DNA of 64,000 bases. Origin: Thuidium tamariscinum (taxonomy: Eukaryota > Streptophyta > Bryopsida > Hypnales > Thuidiaceae). Location of the stretch: contig OX344758.2 of the NCBI GenBank assembly GCA_947034885.2, positions 7,628,501-7,692,500 of the forward strand, given 5' to 3'. Positions 37,471 through 50,472 of the stretch are shown here, one piece after another. The stretch's first letter is position 1. Every line of letters starts with the position of its first letter. The translations under genes and the position numbers were made by a program. The notes under the pieces were generated by a model. The model was not told the origin of the DNA. It did not search any database and was given only the letters and a program-made list of their open reading frames with translations.

Positions 37471-40400
37471 CAAATGAGATCCTTTTTTAGAAACTTCTAT
37501 TCTTTAGTTATGTCCTTGACAATTTTGGGATTTGAAGGCCGAATTTCGAGTTGATGGAGCTCATTAAATATGATTAATTGAGTAATGAAATTTTGGCATC
37601 ACATTTTTTGTGTTTAGAGTTTTTAAGAGAATGTTTATGAGTTGAATTTAGAGTTGAGAGTCAAAAGATATTGAGGTTTGAAATTGTGAAGACTCAAGAA
37701 TCTTCATTGAGAGATCAAAAGCTTCAACAAGTTATAATTTTTGGATTATTTGATTATCTAATTTGAAATTCAGTAGGTGTATTATTCTTGTTTATATCTT
37801 TCTAAGAAGATATTATACTTGTCATTTGGAATTTATGTCAAAAAGTTATGAGGTATTAAAATGTAGACTAAAGATAAAACTTGAAAGAAAGAGGCTATAT
37901 CTTTAATGCCTATAACTTTTGAGTTTTCACCTGTTTTTTTGATGGAGTTAAAACTTTGAGAAGTGCTAGATTATTATTTTAAATTTTCAAATTGAATTTA
38001 TTTGTATGAAATGAAATTGTGATGAAAAAGTTGTATAGTACCAAAGTTTAATAAATTTCATACCCTCTTATTTAATGAGGCTGAGACTTTACTTCTCACA
38101 ACTTTTGGACAATATCTTAGATTATTGTAATATTTTCATAAATTAAAGATATTAGTGAGATCTTTCTAAATTTCTTTCATACTTGATGTTTGAAGCTTAT
38201 AATCAAAAGTGATTGAGAATTAAAGAGATAGTGGTTGGTTAGCAAAGAAGAAAAAAACCTCCACTTTGCTCTCTAATAATTTTTTGACACTATCTTAAAA
38301 TAGCCTAAAACTTTGTGGGTGATTTGATTATGCTATTAAATTTACAAATTTGCTAAAGCACTTAGCATTTGAGTTTCAAAGCTCTATGATACTAGATTGA
38401 AGGTTGCAACTAATATAAGACTTAGTTTTTCTTAATTTTTGTTGAAATTTCTTTAAATTTGAGAATGAAAAAAATTTAAGATTCAAGGTTGAAGATTCGA
38501 AATTTGAAGGGGAAGAAGATTGAAGATTTGTGTATGCGACTTGTAGTTTTTTTCCCTAGCTGATTTTGAAAGCTCGTTGTGATTTTCTTATGTTTTCAAG
38601 CCTGTTTTAGAAGCTAGTTGTTATTTCAATTTCGCATTATAAACTTGGTTGCGGGCTATAAAGTCATTCTTTAGACAATTATTAGCTCTATTTCTTATTT
38701 GTGACGACAAAGTAGGATTGATCATTGACATGGTCAATTTTCTATGTTGTTCTTACTAATAAAAGGCACTTCCCGATCACTATGGGTTTGAAGTATAGGA
38801 GCAAATTTTTCAAATGATAAACTTATGGTTTGGCCTTCTCATGTTACCTATATGAGGATTTGTTTCTTATCATACATCTTTATTTTATTGCTATAGAGTC
38901 AACAGAAAATACGCTAATGAAAGATTGAAGTGAAAATCAAGTGAAGATTGAAGTTTTCAACACTTACTTGTCATTTACTCAACAAGTTGCAACTAGACCC
39001 CCGTGTGTTCCCTAGACGCACTCTTCTCTACTCAACACCGTGAATATAAAGACGAAATCTACATGCTTTTGTGAAAATCACTCGACTCAATGCTTAGCTC
39101 TCAAAAGCATTAACAACTTTTTCAACAACATCCATCACGTCATAGAAACTTATTAAGTCTTCCATAAGAAAATCCTCTAAATCAATTAAAACTTCCATTA
39201 TAGTATATATCGGTGTGAAAATTTAAGTAGGTTGAACAACATTAGAAACTGGAAGATCTTTAGTTGTGACAATGAAAGCTTTTTGTTTGACCTCCATGTA
39301 TTACAATGAAACAATCATCAATCTAAAAGTAAATGAGGTCATACATATTCATAAAGGACAAAGACTTTAAAATTTAGAAGATTATCATGTTCTTTTGAAT
39401 AAAATAAATATTGACTTTATAAAAAAAATCAAAGTGAATCAAAATAAAATTAGAGCGAATAAAAGAAATTAGAGAATGAATGAAACTCCAATACATAAGC
39501 TACAAACCATATGTTTTGTTAAGAATTTGAAATTTTATTCAACTTCAAAACCTATTTTCAAATCCTACTTGTATAAATACCTTTAGGTTTCTATTAAACT
39601 TAGTCACAATGCATTAGGATTTATTAGGAACCTTAAAGTTTTTTTACAAATAGAGCTAATATTTGTAAATAATTTTATTGACAATTACATGACAAATATT
39701 GTTACTCATTCAAAAATCAACCTTACAATCTTAAATGCTTTATTATAAAAGAAATTGTTAAATAATCTATAAGTCTCAAAATCCTATTTTTTAAATATAA
39801 TGAAATATTAAAATTTGTAAAAATAAACTAGAAAAAAAATTCCTAAAATAATTAATTCCACTTTGAAGCATCCATAAACCTCATTGAGAAAATGTTGTTG
39901 GAAAAAAAAATATATAGATCTACAAAAGATTCTTGATTTTTAAAAGAATGCTTTTTTATTCACTCAATGAAGATTTTCAGATGTTTTAGAGAAAAAGAAA
40001 CAATGAATCTACAAAAAAATACAAATGATGTTTTAAGCCAGAAATATATAGCTTTTCAAGATTGTGAAAATTTTGAAAATTCCTAAGATAAACTTCTATA
40101 TGTTTTTTAAATGTTTACATTATGAAGATGACAATAGAATTTGTTGAATTTGAAAATAACCATATACTAATCAATAACAAAAAATAATAATCTCAAATTT
40201 CTAGGATTGGCCACATATTCAATTTTAGAGAGTCAAATCTGACTCTCTAGGATTGAACACTTAGCCAACCCATAAGTTTTCGTTGCTCTAGTAATTAATC
40301 AGATAATCAAAATTTGCTTTGTGAATGTGGATATTATTTTCTCTTTTGAGAGTTTCAGTGCACATTTTGATTCTCTTATATTAAAAAAAAGTAATATTAA

Positions 40401-40839
40401 AAACAACGAAGATTGTTTTCACGTGCCTAGAGAGTGCATTCTTAAAATTCAAAAAATGCAGAAGCAATCATTTTATGAGATGCCTGAGGAGGTGTTGGAA
40501 AAGAAAATCTTGAAGTTCTAAATCTCAATATTTTTTCATGCAACTCTGATATATAAAAATGAAAAATAAAATATTGTATAAGATGTATTATAAGATGACT
40601 TGAAGATTTAAAGATTTGTCAAAGATGAAATCAAATTTGGAGGGCTGATAATCTTTGAAACTTCGCAAAAATTGAATCCGAATTTAAAAGTTCTTGTTTT
40701 TGTTAGTTCCTAACTTCCTATGATCTATTCATTCTGTTGATACTTCTACATTTGTTTGTAATCAAGCGTCAATCCAAAGACTGATTCTCTAAGCAACATA
40801 AATGTTGTATTTCATAGATATGAAAAGATAGAAGAAGCT
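37471..40839. other. AT-rich DNA between head-to-head gypsy fragments
   Basis: About 3.4 kb with no recognisable gene. The short open frame at 40321-40521 resembles no family I know. Confidence 0.45.
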
Positions 40840-41410
40840 TTTCATGAAACTTCCTATTTTGTAGAACCTTTCAAACCTTCTAGGACCTTTTGAAGCCTTC
40901 TGAAACTTTGTAGAACCTCAAGGAAGCTTCTCAAGAAGCTCCCTCTTAGATGAAAACAACTCAAGAAGTTCTTGAGTTTGTCGAAGTTTTTAAAAAAACT
41001 TCTTAGTAGGTAGAAGTAATTGAAGAAGCTTTTAAAAGAAGCTTGACATCCTCTAGTATAAGTAAGAATCAAGATTGAAAAACTTTAGTTGCGACAACTC
41101 TTTTTAGTTTATAGCATCAAGCCTCTCCTTGAACTTTGAGCTATTTTTGTATACTTTTGGCATCTGAAATATATTTGATTCTTAAACAAACTTTTGTCTT
41201 GTGTCTTTTTAAAAATTTTCTTTGCATTTTGTTCTGTTTTAGTTTGTCTTTGATAATTTGTTAAGACTGGCTTCAACATCATCAAAGTTTCTCTTCTTCT
41301 AACTAGAATATAGATTATCCCTCTATTTGAAATGCATAAAGTGTTTTAGAAAATTGCGAATTATCCACTTCTAGATTGGTGTCGTTGCATACAAATTCTT
41401 CATTCTAAAA
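40840..41410 (+). mobile_element. Gypsy LTR/leader fragment, plus orientation
   Basis: This is the inverse-orientation partner of 36790-37470. It has an arm rich in AGAACCTTTCAAACCTTCTA-type words and the complement of the GAGGGAGCTTCTTGAGAAGC block. A downstream part shares ATCCACTTCTA and AATTCTTCATTC with the minus copy. It stands 5' of the gag remnant at 41686, in the order expected for LTR, leader, gag. Confidence 0.62.
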
Positions 41411-41685
41411 GGTCCTTCAATGTGATTGGCCTAAAAATTTTATAGATTTGAACAAACCAACAATTAAGAGTTTAACCACAATTTAAGAGTTTAACCACAA
41501 TGTATTATTACTGAGTTTAAGCCAGAACTTTAAGAGATAATTGTCAACCGATTTGGCAAGACAAAATTTCAGATACTATTGGCTCATTCTACTCCATTCA
41601 TTGTCTCAGTCGTGTAGTCATCATAAATGTGTTTTATTTGAAATTTTTGTTTGTTAATTTGATAAATGAATTAAAAGAAGAAATC

Positions 41686-42170
41686 ATGACAAACTCGAAA
41701 TTAGATATTATCATGGCTGCTTTAATGGCTATAAATATGAATTGCAAATTCATTTTTAAATAAATAAAAGAATTGAATTTGAAATTATGCGGCTTGGAGG
41801 TGAAGATTCAACAACTAATTGATTCAATTCATGTACCAATAATACAAACTAACAATTTGACAAGTATGTGATTACAAGCATCAATCTTAATTCACAGTGA
41901 CATCAAAAAGCTTAGAATCAGCCTTTTTGAGAAGTTTGATGATACGCACTCAAAGTTTCCAGGCTCTACTAATCAAATTTGATTTGTTTTGTTGCTATAA
42001 TCTCAACGGTATGTAATAGATATAATTTGCATCGAATTGGTGGGAACTTTGTTATTCAAACAAGCACTCTTTTGGTTTGCATTGCATTACGAAAAGATTT
42101 CCCTAGTTCTTGACAGTTTTAATAAATTTTTAGTTACATTCAAAAAAACATTTAATGAACATGATAAGGT
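41686..42170 (+). pseudogene. Ty3/gypsy gag remnant, broken
   Basis: The start region from ATG 41686 and then a decayed Retrotrans_gag core can be followed. Visible pieces are LFEKFDDTHSKFP near 41925, ELVGTLLFKQALFWFALHYE near 42035-42095, and VLDSFNKFLVTFKKTFNEHD near 42105-42160. At least three in-frame stops are present. Gag forms the particle in which reverse transcription of such elements takes place; this copy cannot do so. No protease or polymerase follows in cis. Confidence 0.78.
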
Positions 42171-45054
42171 ATGTGTTGTGTAGATCCTGTAGTTGTCACC
42201 TATGTCTTGGATTTTTTTTTTTTCGTTTATTGCTCATTTTTAGAGTTATTATGGTTAAAAAACAATTAAAAAGAATATTTGTAGAAGAATTGAGGGAATT
42301 CTCTATATCAACGGGGAATTAATTAGAATTATCTTGGAGTGCTCTAAGAACTCTTTAGAATTGAGTTTTAAGATTGATTTAGTATTAAAATATGGTTTAG
42401 TTGTTTGAAAGGATTTTGAAGGAATCGGCATTCTAAAAATAAATTAGTGCAAAAACACTAAGTATGAACGTTTGTCGATATTTCCTCACGGACAAACCTA
42501 ACTTACTTGAGTTACAATAATGATAGAAGGAATCCGATATAACGATGGGACTCTATACAAAGAGATTCCCTAAATACATTCTGATTACGAAATTAGAGGA
42601 ATTGAATACACATACATATACAAGAGGAATATCGCAAACGAAAACAATTTGCAATCAAAGATCAAAGATAGGAGTTTCTAGCTTAAAAACATGCCTAGAG
42701 AACATTGGCGAAGTCAAATCGTAAAGATTTCTTAGTACGGGAATGATTCCTCTCTAGTGGAATTAATTCCATTAGTGTCCAATCATTTATACTTTATTTT
42801 TAAAATGTGAACCTTTAGCAAAATGTTGCACTTGGCTTTAGGAGGCTTCCTAAAAGTTCCTTTAAGAGTTTATAATTTTTTGAATTGCGACAATGATTCT
42901 ATTAGAAGTCAATCTCTTTTACTAGCAATTGAAAATTTGAATAAAATTCTTTAGTTGTAGTAAAATCCCACTAAAAATTAGAATAGTGTTTTTTAGCATA
43001 AATAAGTACCTTGCCAAATTTCAAGACATTTTGACATCAACAAGTACCAGCACCGACAGCCACAATAACTTTTAATGGTTTTACCAAATTCTTTGTGAGT
43101 TGACCGGCGTACGGGAAGCATATGGCGTCCGATTTGAATCAACATAGACTCTTTCTAAACTTTCTTGGACCTTCCCGACAAGCTTAGCTAGTCAAAAATT
43201 TTGAAAAAAATTAATTTCAAAAGATAGATTTTCTACCATTTTCATTGAATTGTAATTGTTAACTTTTGAGCACAATTACGCTCTGGGAGTAAGGGGTGGG
43301 GTTTCTTTAAGACTAATTGGTGTTTTCTGAAACTAATAGCGTTGTCTGTTTGGCGATTGAACCATTTTTCCAAAAGTTAAAATCTTCACAATAGTAAAGT
43401 AGATTTTCAAATGTTATTTTGGTTTTTCCTAAGTAGTTTAGAGCGTAATGTGAGGGGAGAAGAGGCTTTGGCAAAGTATAAAATGCCTCCTCCTCCCCTC
43501 ATCTTACCATCCATATACTCTTCTTAAAACTTCTTGTTATTTTCTTGCATTTCATACTTATGCTTTACGTGATTATGTTGCTAAAGTTTTTTGGTACCAT
43601 TCAAAACTCTTACTTTTATTTTAATACAATTTGATTTTCATTACATCCTTTAGTGTTTTTAACCCTTCCAAAGGACTTTGGGGTAATTTTAGAGCACTTA
43701 ACCATTAAACTTATCTTTGATTTCACTAGCAATTGCATGTTGTGGTCTTGTTTTGAATTATTGATACCAAAATCATTTGATTTAAGTTTTTTGATAAGCG
43801 ACTCATAAATCAAACCTGAATTACCTTATTGAAGATCCTCCTAAAATTTAAACATTTAATTGCGGTTTAGTTGGCGATAAGCTAACTGGCGTACCAAAAC
43901 TTAATGGTGTCCGATTGGAAGAAATGTAAAGACATTCCTTACTCGAAGACATTTTTAATGATCTTGGTCTAGCAGATTCACCAAAAAATACAAATTTCAA
44001 AAGTTAAATTTTAACTTTTAATTAAAGTTATCGTAATTTCAATTTCTACTTATAAATAGCCTAAAAGAGAAGAGCAAAAAGTTTCATTAGCTGATTGGAG
44101 TCTTTAGAAGACAATGGTACAAAGAATTTTCCATTTCAAATTGTTCCCCAAAAAATAGAGAAGGTTAGCTCTTAATTTATTTTTTTAATCATTAATTACA
44201 GTTAATTAGAAGTGATTTTGAAAATATCTTTTGAAAAATCAAAGATTGGATTTGGTCAAGATTTCTTTCTTACGTAGAAAACCAACTTTGAACTAAAGAA
44301 AAACAATTTTAAAAATGACTTTCGATTCATTTACAAAATATTTAGGTAAATTAGCATTAATTTCAAAATATCTTGGATTAAAGATTTTGGATTTGATTTG
44401 GCCAAGATTTATTAGCTATATAGGAAGAATTTTTCACCATTAAACAAGTATTATTTTGGGATTACAATTAGGATAAATTTTAAAAATATTTAGAAAAAAA
44501 TAATAAAATGTTATCACTGGCAACGTATTGTGGAGGGTTTAGAGATAAATATATAAGGGCCCCTCTCAAGGTTCCCAATATCCTCATTTCTTGTATACCA
44601 ATACTTTATTCTTTTTTTAAAAAAATTTCGTACTTTCGGCATGATTAAAGTATTACTTGAACCAAAGATTTTGACTGAGTTTCTTTTGTTTTCTTGTTGA
44701 ACTTTGAAGGCATAGGGTCCCTTCAATTGATTCCTATTTCTTTCGTTTTATGTTAGAAGTTTGACCTCAATTTATTGTTGACTACTACTTTATGAAAATT
44801 TTAAGATTTAATGCCAAATTTTCATTAAACACTATTATGTGTACCTCCTTAAATCTTAAAATACTAATTTTTGTAAACATTCTAAGACAGTTTTTAGCGG
44901 AAGTTCAATTAAACATTGTCATGTTTATCCTTTTCTGCACCTAAATCCTTAGAATACTAATTCAACATCGTTAGTGCTTGGACTTGCCCTTGCAATTAAA
45001 ATTTGTTAAAATTTGTTGAAAACTTCTTTCTTTCTTTAATTAAATTTATTTTGT
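42171..45054. other. AT-rich DNA with three TATA-bearing LTR-like modules
   Basis: Segments near 43080-43500, 43860-44100 and 44520-44600 share wording (GGCGTAC, then GTCCGATT in the first two). Each has a TATA-like box followed within a few bases by a C-rich start-like stretch: TATAAAATGCC at about 43480, TATAAATAGCC at about 44050, TATATAAGGGCC at about 44550. This looks like decayed LTR promoters in direct order, but ends could not be defined. No gene is seen. Confidence 0.35.
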
Positions 45055-45619
45055 AAGACTTTCTCTTCAATTGTAAGGGATGTTATTATATTTTGGCTTT
45101 AATAGAAATAATATGAATTTAAAAAAAATTCAACAAACAAGCTTAAAATCAATTTAAATAAAAATCTATCTTATTAAATTAATCATAGTACATATTTATA
45201 AGATTAACATAATGTTCAATAGAGTTAAATTCTACTACAATCAATTCTATTATTCTAAAAAACAAATCAATTTAATGTACTCTTAAAATATTTTCTAATT
45301 GATGTAAAAAACATTTAGTTGAACTTTTTGAACAATACAAGATCAAGTCTTCTACGGCAATCGAGCTCTTGCCTTATGGATATTCAATACTAACAGTTGA
45401 CCTCAGCTTTTCAACATTCATGAAACAACCGATAGCTTTGGAGCTGCAATGCGTGTACCCTCTTGATTGGTAGTAGTAAGAAAGAATTGGATTAGGATTG
45501 ATCAGGGAATCGAGGAATATTGGATTTAGACGATGAGGAATTGTAGGGCGAATTTTGAAGCTGAGGGTTTTGGGAATTTGCACGTAAGGACATGAGGTTC
45601 TGCTAGACTGTACTTGGCT

Positions 45620-46453
45620 ATGGCGTCGTCCCAAGACCTCGATTCAAACTCATATTAGCGTCTCCCGGACGATGTGTTGGATCTGGTGTTACTCCGGCTG
45701 CCCTTAGAGGTGATCTTCCGCTTCCATGTTGTTTGCAAACGCTGGTCCAATTACTTATCATCCCCTTCCTTCCGCGCTTATTGCCAACACTTGAATTTAC
45801 AAAACCTGCTCATGTAAGCATTGTGAATTTGAAGCGTGGAGGATCTTCACCAGGCTCCCATATTGAACTCGCATGGAAAGAAATGGCAAGGCCTCGATCT
45901 CTCTTTCCTCCACCGAGTGTTGCAAAGCTAGTACTGCTTTCATATCAATGGGATGGGCTCCAACGGCGGTCTCCTCTATGTGAGTGCCTTGAACATCATC
46001 AGCCGAAGCATCATTATAGTTTATAACCCTCTAACACAGACCTAGAAAATGCTCCTTCTAATCGACACTCCACAGTCCGTCATTTTTCGGCAAGTCATAG
46101 TCTGAGTAGAGCAATCCTCTGGTCACTACCAGATTTTCATTTTTGGTAGTAAACTTCGTAGCAAAGGCCATGATTTCTTCTACCACGACCTCCAGCCCAT
46201 CATTTTGTACAACTCCAAGTTGGATTCCGTCGTACTTCTGCTGTGGGTTACCAACACACCCCATGGCACATACGGCGCATTTTATGGGGAGAGTTTCTTT
46301 ACTATCTTCGAGGATCATGAGCTCATCACCATCGCGAATTGAACACAAACTAACACAGACGTCAAGATATGGGATCAAGCAGATGGATACAAGATTCTAG
46401 TCCACGATGGGCGCTTCTTCTGTGCCATTGCCATAGCTAGAAACTGTTTGTGA
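45620..46453 (+). pseudogene. F-box/kelch-type gene copy, inactivated
   Basis: From ATG 45620 the frame hits TAG at 45656-45658. After it comes a clear F-box, LPDDVLDLVLLRLPLEVIFR then CKRWSNYLSSPSF (to about 45785), then TAA at 45815. Downstream, in shifted frames, are kelch-domain scraps: LYVSALNIISRSIIVYNPLT followed by TAG 46043-46045 where Trp is expected, and from 46142 a 66-codon open piece (GAFYGESFFTIFEDHEL) ended by TGA 46340. Intact F-box proteins select substrates for SCF ubiquitin ligases. Coding-like composition and a 268-bp leader are retained, so the copy is not very old. It sits as a 1.1-kb insert in a dispersed repeat. Confidence 0.85.
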
Positions 46454-47129
46454 CTTCATAAAATTAAACCTTATGCACAAAATATCTTCAAAATTGATTT
46501 GCTCTTTCAATTTGGCACTTTTTTTAATCTTTAGATACACAAACTAATCAATTTTGTCATTTTTTCATGAGAAAATTTCAATACTTATCATATAAGTATG
46601 AAAATAATGCCACCATATTTTGACTTTGCTTCTTGACATATTTATTTAAATTTCACATTTGTTGTTCATATGTTTAACTAAACTTTAAGCTCTTTTTGTA
46701 TACAATAGTTTATACAAGCTTCTAATTCATTATATAACATTTGTAAATTTTTGAAAATTAATTTTAAATTTGAAGTGAAATTGAAATTGAAGTCCATATT
46801 TCATTCATTATTAAGCCCTTATAAATATGTATGAATTCTATAATTGTCATTTGGACCTTCGAATTTTTTAAATTTTACTTTTTGCTAAGATTTATTAGTA
46901 TTTTTTGTGAAAATGATATAGAAAGAGTGTTTACAAATATGGTGTAAAAATCCTATAAAATAAAAATAATATCTCAAATATTTTTAATTTCATCTTTCAA
47001 GAGTTTTGATTAATTATAAATTTAATAGTCGTAATACATAAACATATGTCATCTAAGTGACAAAAAAACAAAACCTTTAAATAGGAGCGTTGAATGGATA
47101 AGACTTTTTATTGAATTTCATGGAGCATC

Positions 47130-47273
47130 ATGAGGCTCTCTTCTCCCGAAGAAGATAGTGAGCACAACTACTCAACCAAGTCCGTGCTCTCTTCGAGCAG
47201 AATGCAATCTGCGTCGGCTGGATCATCTCCCCACGACAAAGAAACTGAAAAGCTAACGCCTGTACCTTTTTGA
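47130..47273 (+). pseudogene. Exon-like 47-codon fragment captured in a repeat
   Basis: The frame from ATG 47130 to TGA 47271-47273 is Ser-rich and charged (MRLSSPEEDSEHNYSTKSV... ending LTPVPF). Its GC content and codon use resemble real exons and contrast with about 25-30% GC around it. The matching position of repeat copy 2 (near 58085) lacks it, so it is an insertion of about 175 bp at 47099-47273. I do not recognise the protein. It may be a captured exon or the end of a filler-DNA event rather than a gene. Confidence 0.5.
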
Positions 47274-47623
47274 TTAAGTAAAGATTTATGAATTACAGTG
47301 AAAATTGTCTTCAATGTCTGATGATTTTATTGCACTTTTTTGCATTTTTTTGGTATTTTTTAGACACATTATTTTTTTAAAAGCACCTTGACAACGAAAA
47401 GTAACAAAAAAAATGCCTTAATTGTAGCTTTAAGCTTTTATGTTGTTTAAAACTCTATTGGTATAAGGTCATAACTTGATTTTCAACTTTGATGAGATTA
47501 TTATGAGATTAATATTTATTTACCGTCTTTTAAGTACATAATGTGTGTTGTCTTTTTTTAAAAGTAAATAGTGTAATTGACATAAGTACAAATTTCAAAT
47601 GAAATTTAAGAATTTTGAATTTT

Positions 47624-47819
47624 CACTATAAGAAACTTATGTTTTAGATGACGAATTTTAGGTGACATCCAATGATGCAACCCGTGTTTTTATGTCCAAA
47701 TCAACGTCCGCCATAACATCTTAATGTTATGGCGGACGTTGATTTGGACATAAAAACACGGGTTGCATCATTGGATGTCACCTAAAATTCGTCATCTAAA
47801 ACACAAGTTTCTTATAGTG
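47624..47819. mobile_element. Near-perfect hairpin CACTA-type MITE (196 bp)
   Basis: Two 96-bp arms (47624-47719 and 47724-47819) differ by a single base and are separated by a 4-bp loop, CTTA. The ends read CACTATAAGAAACTT, the CACTA terminus, and the flanks TTT/TTT give a 3-bp duplication. The lack of arm divergence means it is recent or kept identical by selection or conversion. Its transcript would make a very long stable hairpin. Confidence 0.88.
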
Positions 47820-49529
47820 TTTTGTAATGCAAAGTGACTTCAAATGACTAATTTAAATAAATTTTCATTGTACAAGTGTGTATCAAATTTAAATTCATGT
47901 TCATTATTCAATTTATATAAAATGAATTGAATAATCGGTATGAATTTGTAATTGTTTATAAGCATCGACAAATTGCAAGAAAGTATGTTTTTTTGAAATT
48001 TTATTACTAAATAAATTCATTTAATTAAAATTATTGTCTTTAATTGAAAATTTGAAGTAATTTTTACAATTTAAGTAGTAAATTCATATCAAAATGAATA
48101 GTAGTGGTATTTGATAAGAAAATTAAGAAGATTATTTTGGTCATAAAATTTATTCCTTTTAAGGATATAAAATCTAAGGAGTTTCAAGAATATAAAAAAC
48201 TTAAATTTTTTTTAATAGCTTTAAAACTTAAAGCTGCCAAAATTGTGTGTAATTTTCATATTCAAAACAATGAAATATATGCGTGTGAATGCAAGAAGGT
48301 ATGAGATTTTTCTTATTTTAATATTATTGTCATTGTAATTTGATTTTCTATTATTATTTCTTATATCAAGTTAATACTTTTTTGAATATGAATGTAATTA
48401 TTTTAATTTTTGTTAATAAGATATGATGAAGGTTTAACACTTGAACATTATAGTTCAAGTTGTAAAGTTCAACACAATTTTGATAATTTTTATGAATGAG
48501 AAGAACATCAAAAAATAATTTTATTTAAAATCTCTTTTTTTTTGTCAAATGTTTTTGTACATTAACTCTAAGTCTCTAACGCTTTACACTCATTCACAAA
48601 TGAAATTAAAAAATTCATGTGTCTCAACTTTAACCAATTTAAAATTTGATATTTCATCTGATAAAAAATTTAATGATTTATAATTATAAAGATGAATAAA
48701 CTTTTTTTAGTAATTTAACTCTTACAATGAATGATTTTAATAATATATGTCATAAAGTTAACAATTAAAGAACATATAGTTTTAAGATTGAGCCCCATTT
48801 TTAAAAAATAATGATGAATTAATAAGTAAAGAAAATGAATTCAATTGTAAAAAAGGTGAATTTGTTTTGAATTTATACAAAGTTTTTGTAAATTTCAGTA
48901 ATTGTAATGAGGTGGTGCAAATAATTTAATATGAAAAAAATTAACTTTCATTGTATAATTTCATGTGAAATTGATAGTGGTTTTATTAAATTAAGGTCGT
49001 TCTTACGAATTAGTTAATCTTTGGTTAAAAAAGTTTTAAAATTAACTTTAAAGCATATGAGATGAGTAATTACAAGTAAAAATTTGTGATGTTGATAAAG
49101 TAATGGATGAATAATTATTAAAAGTGAAATAAATTTTAAGGTTTATATGACATTGAACGAATTACGAAATTAAAAAGTTGACATGAAGTTCAACAAGTAA
49201 GTTTTTCATTTCACTTTTTTATCTCATATTTTTATATGTAAAATTTTTTTATTTTAATTGTTTACTAGGTATAAATGTTAGGTTTTTAAAATTTATATTG
49301 AAATTTATATGAGAGAGTAATTGCATATATCTTGTCAAGTATATATTGTAATGTAGAATATATCTAATGTAGGTTGTACTTAGAGTGGATAGTCACTCAC
49401 AAGGGGTTTTCCAAATAAATATATTAATTATTTAATATTATACACATATCACTTTCTGGTATGCTATCAAAGTTTTATGTATGTTGTAGATAGTAAGAGG
49501 CATCTTTAGGAGGAACCATGTCAAAAACA
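47820..49529. other. AT-rich intergenic DNA, nothing recognised
   Basis: The Lys-rich frame at 48104-48304 follows base composition and shows no family resemblance. Confidence 0.5.
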
Positions 49530-50472
49530 ATGAAAATCATACATGATTTATAGAAAGGATACATGTGTCAATTTTCCATTGGTTGTAAGAATTTTATACA
49601 TATTTTAAAAGGGATATAGTACCCATTATTCTATTGAACGTAAAACTTTTACATTCAATCTGAAACCCTAATTTCTTCAACAACTTTGTCTTCAATCTCA
49701 TGTCTCATTCTCTTTAGTTGTCCCTTCATGCTCCTATACTGTCTACAAATGACAAAGAAAGCATCATAAATACAAAAACAAGTGAATAAAAAAGCATCAA
49801 CAACAAGAATAACGAAGACAATCAAATAATGACAATAATACAACTATCATAAAATGTCAACATTCAAAATTTCAAACATACTCTAATACTAAATTCCTTA
49901 TTCAAAATTCACAAGCACTTCATTCAACCACAATTCAATTGAAAGAGACAAAGAGTCAACATGCTTACAAATCGAGATACAAATTGCCAAACCCTAAATC
50001 TTCTAATTCACCTCCAAATACTACACGTAGTGATGCAAATTGCTTAACATGACATTGTAGTGCAAAATCTTTTTCTACATGCATCAAGTTGGTTTTCTAC
50101 TTTCAAAAATGATATCAAAATTATAAGCAAATACAAAACAATAGGTAGTTGGCTCTTCCAAAAGAATATAATAGCTAACAACTTAGTGAAGCACTTAAGG
50201 TCCTATGTTTCATCTTTGGCTTACCTTTTGTATTTTGGTTTGCTTTGTCTCCTTCCATAAAGAGCTTAGTATTGTTGGCTTATTGCACAATAAGAAAAAA
50301 TAAAAAATCATAGGTCATAGCATGTTGCATTAAAAATAGCTTTCAAAAATTAAAAACTTCAAATAGTACTTGCAATGAAATATTGCTTGTTTAGAGAATC
50401 ATTGCCATGACATTTGAACTCTCTTTAATGATTACAAAGAAGAACATATTCATCACTCAAATGGACTCTACA
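49530..50472. repeat. Dispersed repeat family 1, copy B, left part
   Basis: Paralogous to 6163-7099. The copy is split by the piggyBac element and resumes at 55926 (GTAGC...) to about 56080, matching copy A from its GTAGC at 7118 onward. A few tens of bases present in copy A around the junction are missing here. Confidence 0.8.

Larger units (their letters stand above)
45055..47320. repeat. Dispersed repeat family 2, copy 1 (interrupted)
   Basis: This copy is paralogous to 56640-58130. Matched blocks are 45055-45351 (for example GTACTCTTAAAATATTTT(C/T)TAATTGATG), 46450-47098 and 47274-47320. Between them lie two inserts absent from copy 2: the F-box pseudogene (45352-46449) and a short exon-like piece (47099-47273). 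The repeat itself is AT-rich and encodes nothing visible. Confidence 0.78.

Noticed and set aside
40321..40521. A 66-codon frame starting MNVDIIFSFESF
   Set aside because: No family resemblance; it lies in AT-rich DNA between gypsy fragments, where frames of this length occur by chance.
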